Origin: Cololabis saira | Lineage: Eukaryota; Chordata; Actinopteri; Beloniformes; Belonidae | Direction: 5' to 3' | NCBI RefSeq assembly: GCF_033807715.1 | Contig: NC_084587.1 | Location: forward strand, 14,179,017 to 14,243,016 | Length of the DNA: 64,000 nucleotides | Part shown: piece by piece, positions 1-11,067 of the stretch | Position numbering within the stretch: position 1 is the first letter of the stretch | Layout of the letters: every line of letters starts with the position of its first letter | Made by a program: the position numbers and the translations under genes | The notes under the pieces: generated by a model | What the model was told of the DNA's origin: nothing | Seen by the model: only the letters and a program-made list of their open reading frames with translations | Database searches by the model: none

Positions 1-720
1 AACAAACCCATGTCTCGCTCCTGCTTTGAAATATAAGAAATTATATAAACAATACACGCAAATGCATCAACAACATATTGCACATCTAAATTTGCATCCC
101 AACATTTCAACAGAAGTTTACTATACTGGTTAACCCACACTTCATTAATCTGCCTTTTCAACACTATCGTGGTCTTTGTAGCTATACGATTATAAGCCTC
201 CTCAAAAATAATCTGATTAATACCTAAAGAACGCAACATAGTATTAAAACTAACATTACTATAACGTTCATCTGAAACAGCATTCTTGATTTTCTCCAAA
301 ATCACTGTTGCATCCACAGTTTTCATGCGTTCCTTTGTCTTATCTACTCGTTTACCACATGTACATGGATCCAATACTTTACATTTACACTTAGCATTTT
401 CTCTTGCTGGGCTACGGGAAATAAACGTTCGACTAGAAGGTACTTTTGGGAAATTAAAACGACAAACAGTTTTTTTCTTTTTACAAGACTTGGAATGTCG
501 TTTTGAATGTTGTTGAACAGATGTGACAATGTCCAATAATGTCTCATCTTGGGATGGCAACTCGCACGTGACATATTTATCTATGAACTCAACGACCTCT
601 TCATCAGTGTTTTCGTCAATTTTAGGTGCATTCTCAATCCAAAACAAACAATGTACATGTGGTGAACCGCGTTGCTGAAATTCTACTCGATAAAAGTAAT
701 CTATAATTTTGCCAATTGGA
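1..720 (-). other. Helitron Rep (HUH endonuclease) catalytic region
   Basis: The minus frame reads [18 protein letters not shown] at about 691-640, the HUH metal-binding motif of Helitron Rep (H-V-H). Near 75-20 it reads [16 protein letters not shown], with two tyrosines three residues apart, the Rep motif that attacks the DNA strand. A Cys/Lys-rich stretch ([13 protein letters not shown]) lies between. The frame is still open at position 1. Confidence 0.9.
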
Positions 721-3700
721 TTAGAAGGGGACCTGAGAACCTCCCTCAAAAAACAATGCCAGCGGAAATCAAACATTCGCGCTGCAGTGACCGGATTACG
801 ACGCAAGAGTTCGCACCTATCTGCCCATTCCAATTCCTCAGCTGTCTGAGTCCTACCTTCCTGTTTAAGAATACTATTAAGTAAATTTTTCCAACGCAAA
901 TCTGCAGAAGAGAAGGAACAAAACCAAGTAGGCAGACCTAACTGTCTGACACAAGCAACTAACCCACGCTGGGCTTCCTGCCAAAAAGCTGGGGTACCTC
1001 GAATCGGTTTAAGGAATCGATACCCATCATCAAACTCCAACAACTGCTTCATACCCTGCTCATCATTCACTAAATCCCTAATAGTACGACTGCCATTTTT
1101 CGAGGAAGGACCACCTTTTCCCTTCCGCAAGGCTATCGACACATGCGATACAACTTGCTGAACCTCAGACATGTACTGACCATAAAATATATATTCAACA
1201 TTTTGCGCAAATCTACCATCGGCAAGCAAAATCCTATTATTCAAATACCGTGACAACGTCAAACGAGTAGGCCTACTATCATGAAAGGAACTACGGCCCT
1301 TAGGAAACAAAACTGGAAAACATTTGGCCTCATTATCCACATCAGAAAGCAACTTCACAGGATTGTTACCTTCGGCAGGCGCCAGATTTACAACATCCTC
1401 GAAATACTGGTCCAGTGCTTCCTGACCTATATCTACTGGCATAAAACACGTGTCCTGAAACATACAATGTTGTTGTCTGTCATGCAGTAGCTCATCTACA
1501 ACATCATCTGAAGATGCTGCTGCACCTTCTACATGACTGTCAGTCTGCTCCTCTACAACATCTGAAGATGCTGCTGCACCTTCTACATGACTGTCAGTCT
1601 GCTCCTCTACAACATCTGAAGATGCTGCTGCACCTTCTACGTGACTGTCAGTCTGCTCCTTTACAACCTCTATATTCTCTTTAACAAACTCATTAATCCA
1701 CTCTTCATTGAAATCAATGTCCCTATAAAGCACATTTGTTTTTTTTAAATACCTTAAAGCATTTCTAACACGCATAGTATCCACAAACTGATACTCATAA
1801 TGTCCCTTATATGTTAATTTACGTTTCAACTTGACGCGCAACAACGCCCCCTCCATATTGGAACGGGGCAACAAATTACTCGTCTGGACTATGTTGGCTG
1901 GAACACACGTCACGGGACCATGTACTCCATTCTGGCCTCCTTTAGGCAACGCCAACATCTTCATGAACGGTATATGTAATGCAATCAAATGCTGCTCTAA
2001 ACTATTTAAACATGACAACTCCAGTGGAACAGGATCAACATTCAAGTTATTAACTGAACTCTCTGGTGGCAGTACACCTTTCTTAAGTTTAGAATGACAT
2101 GTGTAACAAATCCACAACTGACTTCTAGCTATTAATGGACACGGCAATACACAGTCCTTACTACACCTATGAAGATAGTCCTCAGTTATACATGTATTTG
2201 CTAATGTGCCTAATGCCTTATTCTTACTGTAATCTCCTTTTCGACAAGTCAAAACCTGGTGTCTAAACATCAATCTGTGACAAACACAACACACAAAATC
2301 TGGCCCATCCTTGACTTTATCTAAAAACTGCTCCATAACAAAATCAAAGCAGTTCAGTTTATTTTTAAAGTTCTGCCTCCTCAATTTGTTACCAGATTTC
2401 ACTTTATCTGCGTGAAAGACATTTTCATGATATCTTCTATTCTCCCTTTCTTTAATACTTCTCCTGTACAAAACATTTTCACGATATTTTCTATTCGCCT
2501 TTTCATTAACATTTCTCCTGTACAAAACATTGTCACGATATTTTCTAGTTGCCTTTTCAATAATACTTCTCCTGTACAAAACATTGTCACGATATTTTCT
2601 AGTTGCCTTTTCAATAATACTTCTCCTGTACAAAACATTGTCACGATATTTTCTAGTTGCCTTTTCAATAATACTTCTCCTGTACAAAACATTTTCGTGA
2701 TATTTTCTAGTCGCCTTTTCTTTAATGCTTCTATTGTACAAAACATTTTCGTGATATTTTCTAGTCGCCTTTTCTTTAATGCTTCTACTGTACAAAACAT
2801 TTTCATGATATTTTTTAATCGCCTTTTCTTTAATACTTTTCCTGTACAAAACATTTTCATGATATTTTTTATTTGTCTTTTCTTTAATACTTCTCTGGTA
2901 CAAAACATTTTCATGATACTTCTTCCTACACTTGTCCTGAATTTGATGCCTCCTCACTACACTATCCTGATAATTGTTTCTCATTTGTAAAGTCCTCTTT
3001 TTTCTCAAATACTTGGAAAAACAACTATTATTATTCAGACCTGCACAATGAACTGTTTTCACTCTCTTACTTGCTGGACTTTCCACAGAACAACTCTGTA
3101 CCCTACAACGTTTCATGCCAGGAACTTTACAATCCAAACTATTTGCATTACACAAACCATAACACTTCTGCAGTACAGGTTCAAAAACACAAACAACCGT
3201 TTCATAATGGTTACCATTAATATTTTCCAAATAAATACCCCGTTTAGACAAACTATTATACTTACAGCTATATTTTAACCATCTACCATCACAAAACGTA
3301 AAAATGTCTACTCCTAAACAATCTGCAGCTGCTTGAATTTCAACCTCTGTTGCCCAGCTGCCAACATAGGCCATCTTTGATTCCCTTACATAATCTGCCA
3401 CTGAGGAATACTCACTTCTCAAAATGCTAATGTATTCTGATGCATTTTTCTGTAAATGCTTAACAACAGCAAGTCTAATCTTCCTATGGCTCTTCTGTGT
3501 TCCACTCACAGCTTGAGACAATGCCCTAAAGAAACAGTTCCCATCAGCCTCTATGTTTTCATTTTTACATGGAACCCCTAACAAACCAACTCCTACAGCC
3601 ACTTCTTCATCAGCCTTCTCAAACATTACATTTAATTGTTTACAAATTGACTGGGCAACATCCTTACTGAGGGGATCAAATTGCAGCTGTTTACTTGTCC

Positions 3701-6700
3701 CATCACTAACAAACACAACATCTGCTACAGTAGCATCACCAATAACTACAAGATCTGCATCATCAGCAGGAGCATCACCACTAACAAGTCCAACATCTGT
3801 TTCATCACAGACTACAATTTCTACCTCATGTACAGCAGCACCACTAACAACTCCAACATCTTTATCACTGCCTACAGTATCTCCCTTGTCTGCAGAAGCA
3901 TCACCACTAACAATTACAACGTCAGCATCATCAACCAGACCATCACCAAACACTATGTGAAAGACACACACACCAGTTATCTCAAAACCTGTGTGACTTG
4001 CATTGAGTGATGTAGCCAAATTGCATATATACTCATGCAGGTCTCTAACAGAACTAAAATATGCAACTATACTTCGACCATCAGCATGAACCAAACCAGC
4101 AGCGCTGCGTGAATGTGAATCAACAACAGCATATCTACCATTTCCCCTGATCACAGCACAAGTATTACCACCCAGGGTTAATAAACATGTGCTATAATTA
4201 CCAAGCATAGTCTCCAATCCATTTAGGAGAGAGGTGTGAATACCCTCCTCAATAAGATGTCCATCAACTGCATTTACCACACCACTTACAAAATCACCAT
4301 AATCAAACGTAAACTGCTGGTTGTCAAAAACATGTTGTCCTGGCAAATCAGGAACAGACAAGACCTCAAAACCACCACTGATCCTCATGTTGTCACGCAA
4401 ATATTCATACAAGTCATTGCCTAGATACAGAACATGGTCCAAATCATTACGTCGCCACGAAAATACACTACTGACTGTGTGTTTAGCCAAGCTTGCTAAA
4501 GCTATGGGCATACACTGCTGCCCTGGGTATTTAAATTCAGGATGACCCTGATGAAACCTCCCCCTAATCCATTTAATTGTAGCTGATGTACAGTCCTCAT
4601 GATCAGCAGTAACATTACTGTTTGAACATACTGAACCTGAAGAAGAGGCAACGTCTGTCCTATCTTTAACACGTCTCGGCTGGCACAGCGGTGGGAAGTC
4701 TTCCTCCGTCAGGACCACGTCCACAGGGCTGGGGAACGATGACTCTGAAGACACATCTGACAAACATATTCTCAAAGTCAAACAGCTGTGCATCAATGAC
4801 TGTTAAGGCTGATCAGGAAAATACAAACATTAGAACTAAAAAAAAATCTTACCAGTGACGCAGGCAACAGGAGCATCCCTCTGTATCACGACCACAGGAT
4901 TTGGAGGTTTTGGCTGTGAAGAAACAACAGTGTCCACAACTGCCTTCACCTACAACAGGACAATAACCAAAAATGATTAACCAATTCCATCCACACATTT
5001 GATCATGGTTTCACTCACCACATAATAACAAAAGTATCATCAAATATAAATAATCAAAAATTAACTTAAACTATGACTAACCTGCTGTTGAGCCAGTCTC
5101 CTATTGGAACGCACTGAACCTGAACAAGAAATAACGTCTGTCCTATCTTTAACACGTCTCGGCAGGCACAGCAATGGGAAGTCTTCCTCCACCAGGACCA
5201 CGTCCACAAGGCTAGGGAACGATGACTCTGAAGACACATCTGACAAACATGTTCTCAAAGTCAAACAGCTGTGCATCAATGACTGTTAACGCTGATCAGG
5301 AAGATACAAACATTAGAACTAGAAAAAATCTTACCAGTGACACAGGCAGCAGGAGCATCCCTCTGCGTCACAACCGCTTCCACAGGATTTGGAGGTTTTG
5401 GCTGTGAAGAAACAACAGTGTCCACAACAGCCTTCACCTACAACAGGACAATAACCAAAAACGATTAACCAATTCCATCCACACATTTGATCATTGTTTC
5501 ACTCACTACATAATACAAACAAAAGTATCATCAAATATAAGTAATCAAATACTAACTTAAACTATAACTAACCTGCTGCCGAGCCATTCTCCTCTTGGAA
5601 GTGGCTGCCTTAGGCTGACGGTCCACACGGGGTTTCTAAAGGATAAACATCAAATGTAACATTGGAAAAGAATTCACAACATGTTACTAAAAATATACTT
5701 AAACACATGATTTACCTTCTTGCCAGGTGGCGCAGTGGACACAGGATTACATAAATCAGATGAAGCGACCCTGTCCAACACATCCATCGTGGCGCTGCTG
5801 AACCAGACTGGGTTCAGTGGGATGAAACACTCCTTCAACACAAAAATCAAAATAGTCTATTACTGACAATCATGTTGACCTACAACACAAATGATACTAA
5901 AATCATCAATGATTACATTACGCATTATACAAATAGACGAACCTGCAGAGTGGGAATCCCAATTTGATCCCTGGTACACGACTCCTCCGTGGAGGGCTTC
6001 CTCTGTAAAGACAATGTTTCTTTTTAACATAAACATTTTATTTAGAATATAAATGAGAAAAATATTTTTAAATGTTACCGCTTGCTATGAAGTTACAATC
6101 AAATCATTACCTTCCCACGCCGCTCAACAGGCGAAAAGCCATCGAGATCGACAACCTCCTTCTTGACAACCACTTGTGGAGGACGTCTGTGCGCCGATGA
6201 CCTGGTGGACGTTATGTGGGGCATCCGGGGCTCGGGTGGAGGACGTCTCGGCGCTGATGACCTGGCAGACGTTCTGCGGGGCATCCAGGGCTGCGGTGGC
6301 GGCATCTCCAGCTTGCGATAGGCAACAATCCACAGCAACTGTGCAAGAATAGGCATCCCGCAGTCATCACTCAGATGGACCTGAAAAAAAAAAAAACACA
6401 TGATAAATCCATTTAGAAATTACAAATGTGACACATTTCAACTATAAAAACATGAACATATCACAGCTTTCTACTCACGCCATCGTGAACCCACAGCTCT
6501 AAACGTCGCTTGGGAAAGTAGTCAGCAAGTTGGATGTACGAGACACCTACAGGAAAAATACAGGAATTATTGAAATATTCAGAGACAACATTATTCACAT
6601 TAAGGCTATTTTTTTCCTCCTTGTTTAACATACCATTGCGTACAGCAACTTGGCTGAAGGCGTTCCGGAAGTGGCCCTGGACCTCCTCATTGACAGTCAG

Positions 6701-7491
6701 TCGTGGTACAAAATCCATCACAATAACCTAGAGGAAAAAACATTTCATTACAAAAGTACATTTCTTTTTACACTCATTGGTGGCTGTGTCTATAATTTCC
6801 ATAAGTACATTTTATTCACAGTTCAATTAACATTTTTTATTCTCAGAAAGAACTTGCACATCCCTCAGGTGTGATGCTTTATACTGGCCACACAGCAATA
6901 ACAGACTTGGTTGTCTTTTTCTGTAATGTTCCTCCAGTCTCTCAAAGTAGGCACTGCACAATCCAGTCGCTACACATTGTAAAATAGCTTGATTAGGTAA
7001 CAACACAAATGTAAAAAACATACATGGACCTACTCCTGCTGAAACAGCTTTGCACCTGGAGGATTTATTTTTGATGTATACTTGTATAAAACAGGTGCAA
7101 GGGGGGGAAAGAAATAGAAAAAAAAACCCAACCACAAAGGAAAAAGAAACCTACATTGCCCCAACGCCCCCGGACAGCAGTAAGCAGCTTCCTGAAGTCG
7201 TCTGAAGCCTGGTCAAGGGTCCGTTTGGCAGTCAAATTGTTGCTTGGAGCCAGAAGAACAACTAAATCCGGTGGGTGTGGCAGAACAGCATGCAGGACCT
7301 CACGACGCAAATCAATGGCACACGCCCCTGGGGTGGACATCACACCGAAAGAGAGGCGGCCCTCCGGCATACAGACGAACCCATCAGCAATGGGACGCAG
7401 ATGTGAATCACCAATCAACAGGACGAACTGAAAAGAAGAGTATAACTTGATATTGGCAACTTTTTTGTACAGGGCAATTCATGTGTGAAAC

Positions 7492-7532
<41 letters not shown>

Positions 7533-8319
7533 ACAGTACCTTCTTCTCCAGGGACACCTCTGGAACAACCAGCTTGTGGCTCCGTCCGGTAATAGCTGAA
7601 GTTGGCCATCTCTTCACACGGTGTCGCTGGCCCGTGCCGTGCCCTTTGAAGGAACACAAATACAGAAAAAGAAAATGTTAACACCGATAATGAAAAAAAA
7701 ATATTACAAAATGTTACTGTTGAACACAAACCTGCTTGGAAGTCTGTGGACGAAGAAAGAAGACCTTCTGGGCAGGACATCACACCACACAGCTAAAATA
7801 GATGACACAAAAAAAACATTGTAAGTTAATGCAAATTATCAATACATGACATTCTGTACATTGTTCAGCCTGATTGGACATTCTTAAACTGAAAAATGTT
7901 CACATTACAAATTATTCTTAATTTTAAAATTACCCGGCCAGGTGAAGGACATTCCGGAACCTTTAATACCTAAAAAATAAAAAAATATAAAAAAATTTAA
8001 AAAGCAGAAGTAAAAAAAATATACATACAAAACCATGATTTTTTCCCTCATACACAACATATAGGAAGCCATACCTTTGCAGCAGTTGGAAGGGGAGACA
8101 ACCCAGCTTTCCCCGATTTCTAAAAAAAAAAAAAAAAAAACACAAAAACAATTACAGACGAATAACTGAAATTGAATGTAGTATCAAAGATATTTTTCTT
8201 AACGTAATATATGTACTGAATTTCAGTGAATTTACCAGCTGACTGTCAACATCCACAGACAAATCCAACGGCTTCCAACGTCTTTGGGCAGCTTCAGAAC
8301 GACGTCCCTTACGCGTCAT
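1..8319 (-). CDS. Helentron-type Helitron polyprotein: SGNH hydrolase + cysteine protease + OTU + Rep (partial, runs off left edge)
   Basis: Sixteen coding exons can be read: 8319-8236, 8119-8075, 7960-7934, 7792-7732, 7643-7540, 7427-7155, 6727-6634, 6546-6479, 6380-6111, 6002-5943, 5832-5716, 5635-5573, 5437-5335, 5239-5082, 4949-4853 and 4756-1. Every intron starts GT and ends AG and every junction keeps phase, giving about 542 codons before the last exon and 1,584 in it. Domain order: basic N-terminus, SGNH/GDSL hydrolase (about 108-285), Pro-rich linker, papain-like/C76-like region (about 620-760), OTU protease (about 940-1065), 18-residue repeats (about 1154-1328), Cys-rich DUF6570-like region, then HUH Rep. 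Known of the family: Rep nicks DNA and a PIF1-type helicase follows; the helicase should lie left of position 1. OTU domains are known in fish Helentrons. The start ATG at 8319 follows a predicted 5' UTR exon. The splice model is inferred from sequence; the Rep and OTU assignments are strong. No stop or frameshift was seen, so the copy may be young. Confidence 0.85.
1497..1668 (-). repeat. Triplicated 54-bp coding repeat in the Helitron gene
   Basis: Three 54-bp units start TCTGAAGATG at 1507, 1561 and 1615 on the plus strand. In the gene frame each encodes an acidic 18-residue unit close to [18 protein letters not shown]. The copies are almost identical, so the expansion is recent. Confidence 0.9.
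2400..2920 (-). repeat. 54-bp coding tandem repeat (18-residue units) inside the Helitron gene
   Basis: About nine to ten 54-bp units in the large exon encode NVLYRRSI(I/K)EKATRKYR(D/E/H) units in tandem. The central three units are almost identical at DNA level. Because 54 is divisible by three, all frames stay open, producing shadow open frames on both strands at 2399-2990. The repeat is Lys/Arg-rich and probably helical; similar KYRE-type repeats are known in fish Helitron proteins. Confidence 0.9.
3150..4530 (-). other. Two cysteine-protease regions of the Helitron protein (papain-like/C76-like, then OTU)
   Basis: At about 4514 the minus frame reads [13 protein letters not shown], with a Cys in the position of a papain-like nucleophile, followed by a VVDSHSR segment near 4120 that would supply Asp/His. 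This layout resembles the C76/tegument-type deubiquitinase fold, a weaker call. Between them and the OTU lies a degenerate Val/Asp/Gly-rich repeat (3700-3960, VVSGDA-like units). At about 3545 comes [13 protein letters not shown], the OTU catalytic Cys motif, then a [15 protein letters not shown] segment near 3350 and NGNHYETVV near 3210 with the catalytic His. OTU enzymes cleave ubiquitin chains. Confidence 0.75.
4660..5640 (-). repeat. Tandem duplication of a Helitron linker-exon pair
   Basis: About 4690-5100 and 5160-5580 are near-identical on the plus strand, including intron sequence. Shared segments include the exon text around TTTGGAGGTTTTGGCTGTGA and the intron text CCAATTCCATCCACACATTT. 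Copies differ by scattered substitutions and a 6-base in-frame indel in the exon (103 versus 97 nt), so phase is kept. Confidence 0.85.
4853..6002 (-). CDS. Helitron gene linker exons (six small exons)
   Basis: Exons 6002-5943, 5832-5716, 5635-5573, 5437-5335, 5239-5082 and 4949-4853 carry a low-complexity, Pro- and Lys-rich linker between the SGNH domain and the large last exon. The 5832-5716 exon contains [18 protein letters not shown], not recognised. Phase 1 donors at 5335 and 4853 pair with acceptors at 5239 and 4756 that each complete an Asp codon. The exon pair 5437-5335/5239-5082 is a near copy of 4949-4853 plus the start of the last exon. Splice sites of the small exons are good (GTAAGA, GTTAGT, GTAAAT donors); the 5832 acceptor is AAG and weaker. 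Confidence 0.6.
6111..7427 (-). CDS. SGNH/GDSL hydrolase domain exons of the Helitron gene
   Basis: Four exons, 7427-7155, 6727-6634, 6546-6479 and 6380-6111, encode a continuous SGNH hydrolase fold. Block I reads [10 protein letters not shown] with the nucleophile serine near residue 115; an APSNNL segment in the block III position supplies the Asn; block V is DGVHLSDD, giving D251-x-x-H254. The family hydrolyses ester bonds (lipids, acetylated sugars, acyl groups); the substrate here cannot be told. The key residues are all present, so the domain looks catalytically intact. The last exon continues into a Pro/Arg-rich stretch with an internal duplication ([13 protein letters not shown] and [13 protein letters not shown]). 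SGNH esterases are known in ORF1 of CR1-type LINEs; here the exons lead into a Helitron frame. Confidence 0.8.
7540..7792 (-). CDS. Helitron gene coding exons 4-5 (linker to SGNH domain)
   Basis: Exon 7792-7732 ends in phase 1 and exon 7643-7540 starts with the two complementary bases, giving 55 codons rich in Arg, Lys and His. The second exon ends EVSLEKK directly before the SGNH exon. The intron between 7540 and 7427 carries a run of about 36 A on the plus strand (7495-7530). An internal ATG at 7780-7778 could serve as an alternative start for a shorter SGNH protein. Confidence 0.6.
7934..8319 (-). CDS. Helitron gene coding exons 1-3 (basic N-terminus)
   Basis: Exons 8319-8236 (28 codons, starts [15 protein letters not shown]), 8119-8075 (15 codons) and 7960-7934 (9 codons), all phase 0, with GTAAAT, GTATGG and GTAATT donors. 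The first exon is strongly basic and could act in DNA or nuclear targeting, but no named domain is recognised. The exons are very short; their acceptance rests on preserved phase and good splice sites rather than on homology. Confidence 0.55.
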
Positions 8320-8422
8320 CCTAGCGATCAGAGCTTGATGGGAAAGAAAAAGAAAATCAGACCTTGATGGGAAAGAAAAAAAAAGAAAAAAAAAAAAGGC
8401 AGAAAACAGCCAAAACACTTAC

Positions 8423-8500
8423 CTGTCGGCTGAATAAAAGTTGTCCGGGTTGTGTCAATGTCTGAATGAAGGCAGCGAGGTTATGTTATGAATCAATGTG
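8423..8500 (-). other. Predicted 5' UTR exon of the Helitron gene
   Basis: On the minus strand a sequence ending CAG meets a perfect GTAAGT donor at 8422-8417. The next acceptor (CTAG) sits directly before the ATG at 8319, so this would be a leader exon spliced just 5' of the start codon. The 5' limit of the exon is not visible; 8500 is only an approximate edge. Confidence 0.45.
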
Positions 8501-8877
8501 GTGTACCAATGAATAGAAATGTCTCAGTCTCAATGTATCAAGGTCTCAAAACTGTAAAAAGACAAAAAAAAAGATCAATTATATACAAAGGAAGTACTCC
8601 AGTGGTCTAAAGGTTTAACAAAAGTAAGACTTTTTAATATCCTTTTCAAACAAAATTTAAGACTAAAAGTCAAAAAATGAGTGCAGAAGCCTAATTGCCA
8701 GAATTGGCTGACCATGTAAAACCTAATGAGTATATTAGAGCAAATAAAATATCAATGAGTTTATTGTGTATGGAAATAGAAAGAAATATATGAAAATAAA
8801 TTCCCGGAGGTAATAATTGAGGATAAACTTCGCTGGAAGTCACATATAAATAGTGTAAAATCAAAAATGTCCAAATC
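8501..8877. other. No gene seen (AT-rich spacer)
   Basis: AT-rich sequence without a supported exon. It may hold the 5' end of the Helitron or its promoter, but no Helitron terminus could be fixed by eye. Confidence 0.4.
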
Positions 8878-9247
8878 AGTAAGACATCCGGGTATTTTTC
8901 ACATACTGCAGATATTGCTTATGTTCACATACAGCATACAACATTTAAAAAAAAATAAATCAGTATGTACTAGTAGTACATGAAGTGATTTTGGAAACAA
9001 CCAGTATCCAGTAAATACATACATTTTCATGCTTTACATCACAGGTTATTTATAGATCTGGTACAAGATGTCACTTCACGTGAAAAGGGAGGTGACATCA
9101 TTACACTGGTAAACTAGGCAGTTTGAAACAGGCTGTATTCGAACTCGCATACTGTACTTATGTATGTACTGATCTGGCCAAAATGTAGTATGTTGTATGT
9201 GAACAGAAGAAAATATGCAGTATGTGAAAAATACCCAGATGTCTTAC
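8878..9247. mobile_element. Palindromic MITE, about 370 bp
   Basis: The left end (TAAGACATCCGGGTATTTTT, 8880-8899) is matched in reverse complement by the right end (AAAAATACCCAGATGTCTTA, 9228-9247). Homology continues inward (CACATACTGCA, GTTCACATACA). No transposase is present. The family is not named here. Confidence 0.8.
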
Positions 9248-9972
9248 ACCGTGTCCACACTGCATGCGACGCGAGCGAGCGTCAGCGTCAAAAACAGTTC
9301 CATTGCTTTATTTTTTATGTGCACTGTCTACACTGCATGCGAGCGACGCGGCGCGATGCGGCGCGACGCGGCGCGCCGTTTTGAGCTGGACTTTTGTCGC
9401 ACGCCCTGCTTCTATTTTCTTCCCGTCGGTCGCGTTGAAAGCCGGTTGAAAGTTGGAAAAAAAAGTGTAAAGCGCTGTAGGAAACAGTCATTTCAATACA
9501 AGAACCTCAATAAAGTGGCAGCTGCTGGAGGGAGATGGACAGGCTGGAAGGTTCTGATAAAATAATAAGATATAATAAGAATCTTATCTTAATCTTATTA
9601 TAGGGCTTAATTTGTGCCGGATCCAACAGGATCTGGTACCTATTTGATCATTTCTCGTGTCTTCTGCTTTTCCCCACATCCGCCGTTATTTTGTTAGTTT
9701 TTTCCCCACTTTGGTCGGACGGTAGACCTGCTTCTATTTTCTTCCTGCCGCCTGCGTTAAAAGCTGGTTGAAAGCGCTGTAGGAAACAGTCATGATGAGG
9801 AACAGCTGATCCAGTGAGTTGAAATGAGAAGTTATCTCTATGATTCCTCTTCATTTCACTACAAAAACCTCAATAAAGTGGCAGCTGCTGGAGGGAGATG
9901 GACAGAGAGCTGGAAAAGGGAACGCACGGGCGGTTGGTGGGGAGAATGAAAGGAGAGTCTCAGGCCCCGTCC

Positions 9973-10902
9973 ACACGTAGCCGGATATCTGCGGATATCT
10001 GCTAAACCGGAGATATTTTCCTACGTTTGGACCTGTCATCCACACGAAAACGCAAATAAACGAAGCTTTAAAAAAACTCCGGGAAAAGTGAAGATTATTG
10101 AAAACTCCGTTTATGTAGATGCGTGTAGACACACACAACCGGAGTTTTGCGTTTTCGAACGTCACATTATGCTCCAAAACAACAAATCTGCTGTGACGTG
10201 CGACTTTTGTTTACTACACAACTACAGATGATCCAGCATCTGTTCTCCCAGCTATTTATTAAATAAATGGTATCTGGTCTTGACCACCGCTTACTGCGTT
10301 ACACCGACACAGAGGCTACGCCGCAGGGTACGCGGCGACGCGCACCCTGCGGAGCCGCGGTGCGCGGGCACTGCCCACTGCCCTGCGGGCACTGCCCGGC
10401 TCCGCAGTACCCGCAAAGGTGCAGCTTCCCCGGAAGCACTGTCATAAAATAAGCTGAGGATTAAGGTTTAAGATGATGTTAAACACATGACATCTAAAAC
10501 TCCACGGCACCGTCGCAACAATTACGACACATCTCTCTCCCTGCACGTTTGCTCAAACCTGATGGAGGTCAGTTTTATTGTGAGGTGGGGATCTCACGCC
10601 ACAAGCTCATTTTGTTAATATTGACCCTCATTTAGTCCCGTGCAGGGCGCTGCCTCCAAATGAAAGAGCAACAGAAGAATACATATTTGAAGTGCGTTAG
10701 GTGTGTGTGTGTGCAGGAGGATCTCAGTGGAAACACCCACATCTTCACCCAAATCTTCACTTTGCCCGGAGATGATCTAGGTTAGAATGCTTATGAATGT
10801 GGTCGAAAACGCAGATCTTCGGTTATGTGTGGATGCAAATTTTTTTATAAATGGAGGGGGGAAATATTCGTTTTTAAAAATACCCGGCTACGTGTGGACG
10901 GG
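9973..10902. mobile_element. hAT-like MITE, about 930 bp
   Basis: Inverted ends CCCCGTCCACACGTAGCCGG (from about 9973) and CCGGCTACGTGTGGACGGG (to about 10902). Both sides are flanked by GTCTCAGG, an 8-bp target duplication as made by hAT transposases. The interior includes a TTTGCGTTTTCG-like second inverted layer and a partial copy of the CGCGTTACACC palindromic repeat near 10295-10345. Confidence 0.8.
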
Positions 10903-10924
10903 GTCTCAGGCGGGTGAATAAAAG

Positions 10925-11067
10925 GTAGATTTATGGTTCCGCGTAAAATCGACGGCGTAGCCTACGGCGTAGGATATGAGGCGACGCGCAGCGTTTGGTG
11001 AGTGCACCGCGTACCCTACGCCATAAGGTCTGCGTTGGTATAACGCGGAACCATAAATCAGCTTTTT
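10925..11067. mobile_element. Palindromic MITE (CGCGTTA family), copy 1
   Basis: Ends GATTTATGGTTCCGCGT and ACGCGGAACCATAAATC are inverted repeats of each other. The centre carries CGGCGTAGCCTACGGCGTAGG. The same family recurs at 32898, 48476, 49160 and as a fragment at 57229. Confidence 0.8.

Noticed and set aside
2412..2914. CRISPR-like array
   Set aside because: Units are directly adjacent with no spacers and lie within a coding exon of an animal transposon.
2399..2990. Open frames of 171 and 192 codons on both strands
   Set aside because: Shadows of the 54-bp coding repeat of the Helitron gene; the gene frame is the third one and continues on both sides.
4791..4793. ATG at 4793 as start of a stand-alone Rep protein
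   Set aside because: It follows an in-frame stop closely, but the splice acceptor at 4757/4756 joins the upstream exons in phase and the duplicated upstream copy uses the same acceptor; kept only as an alternative.
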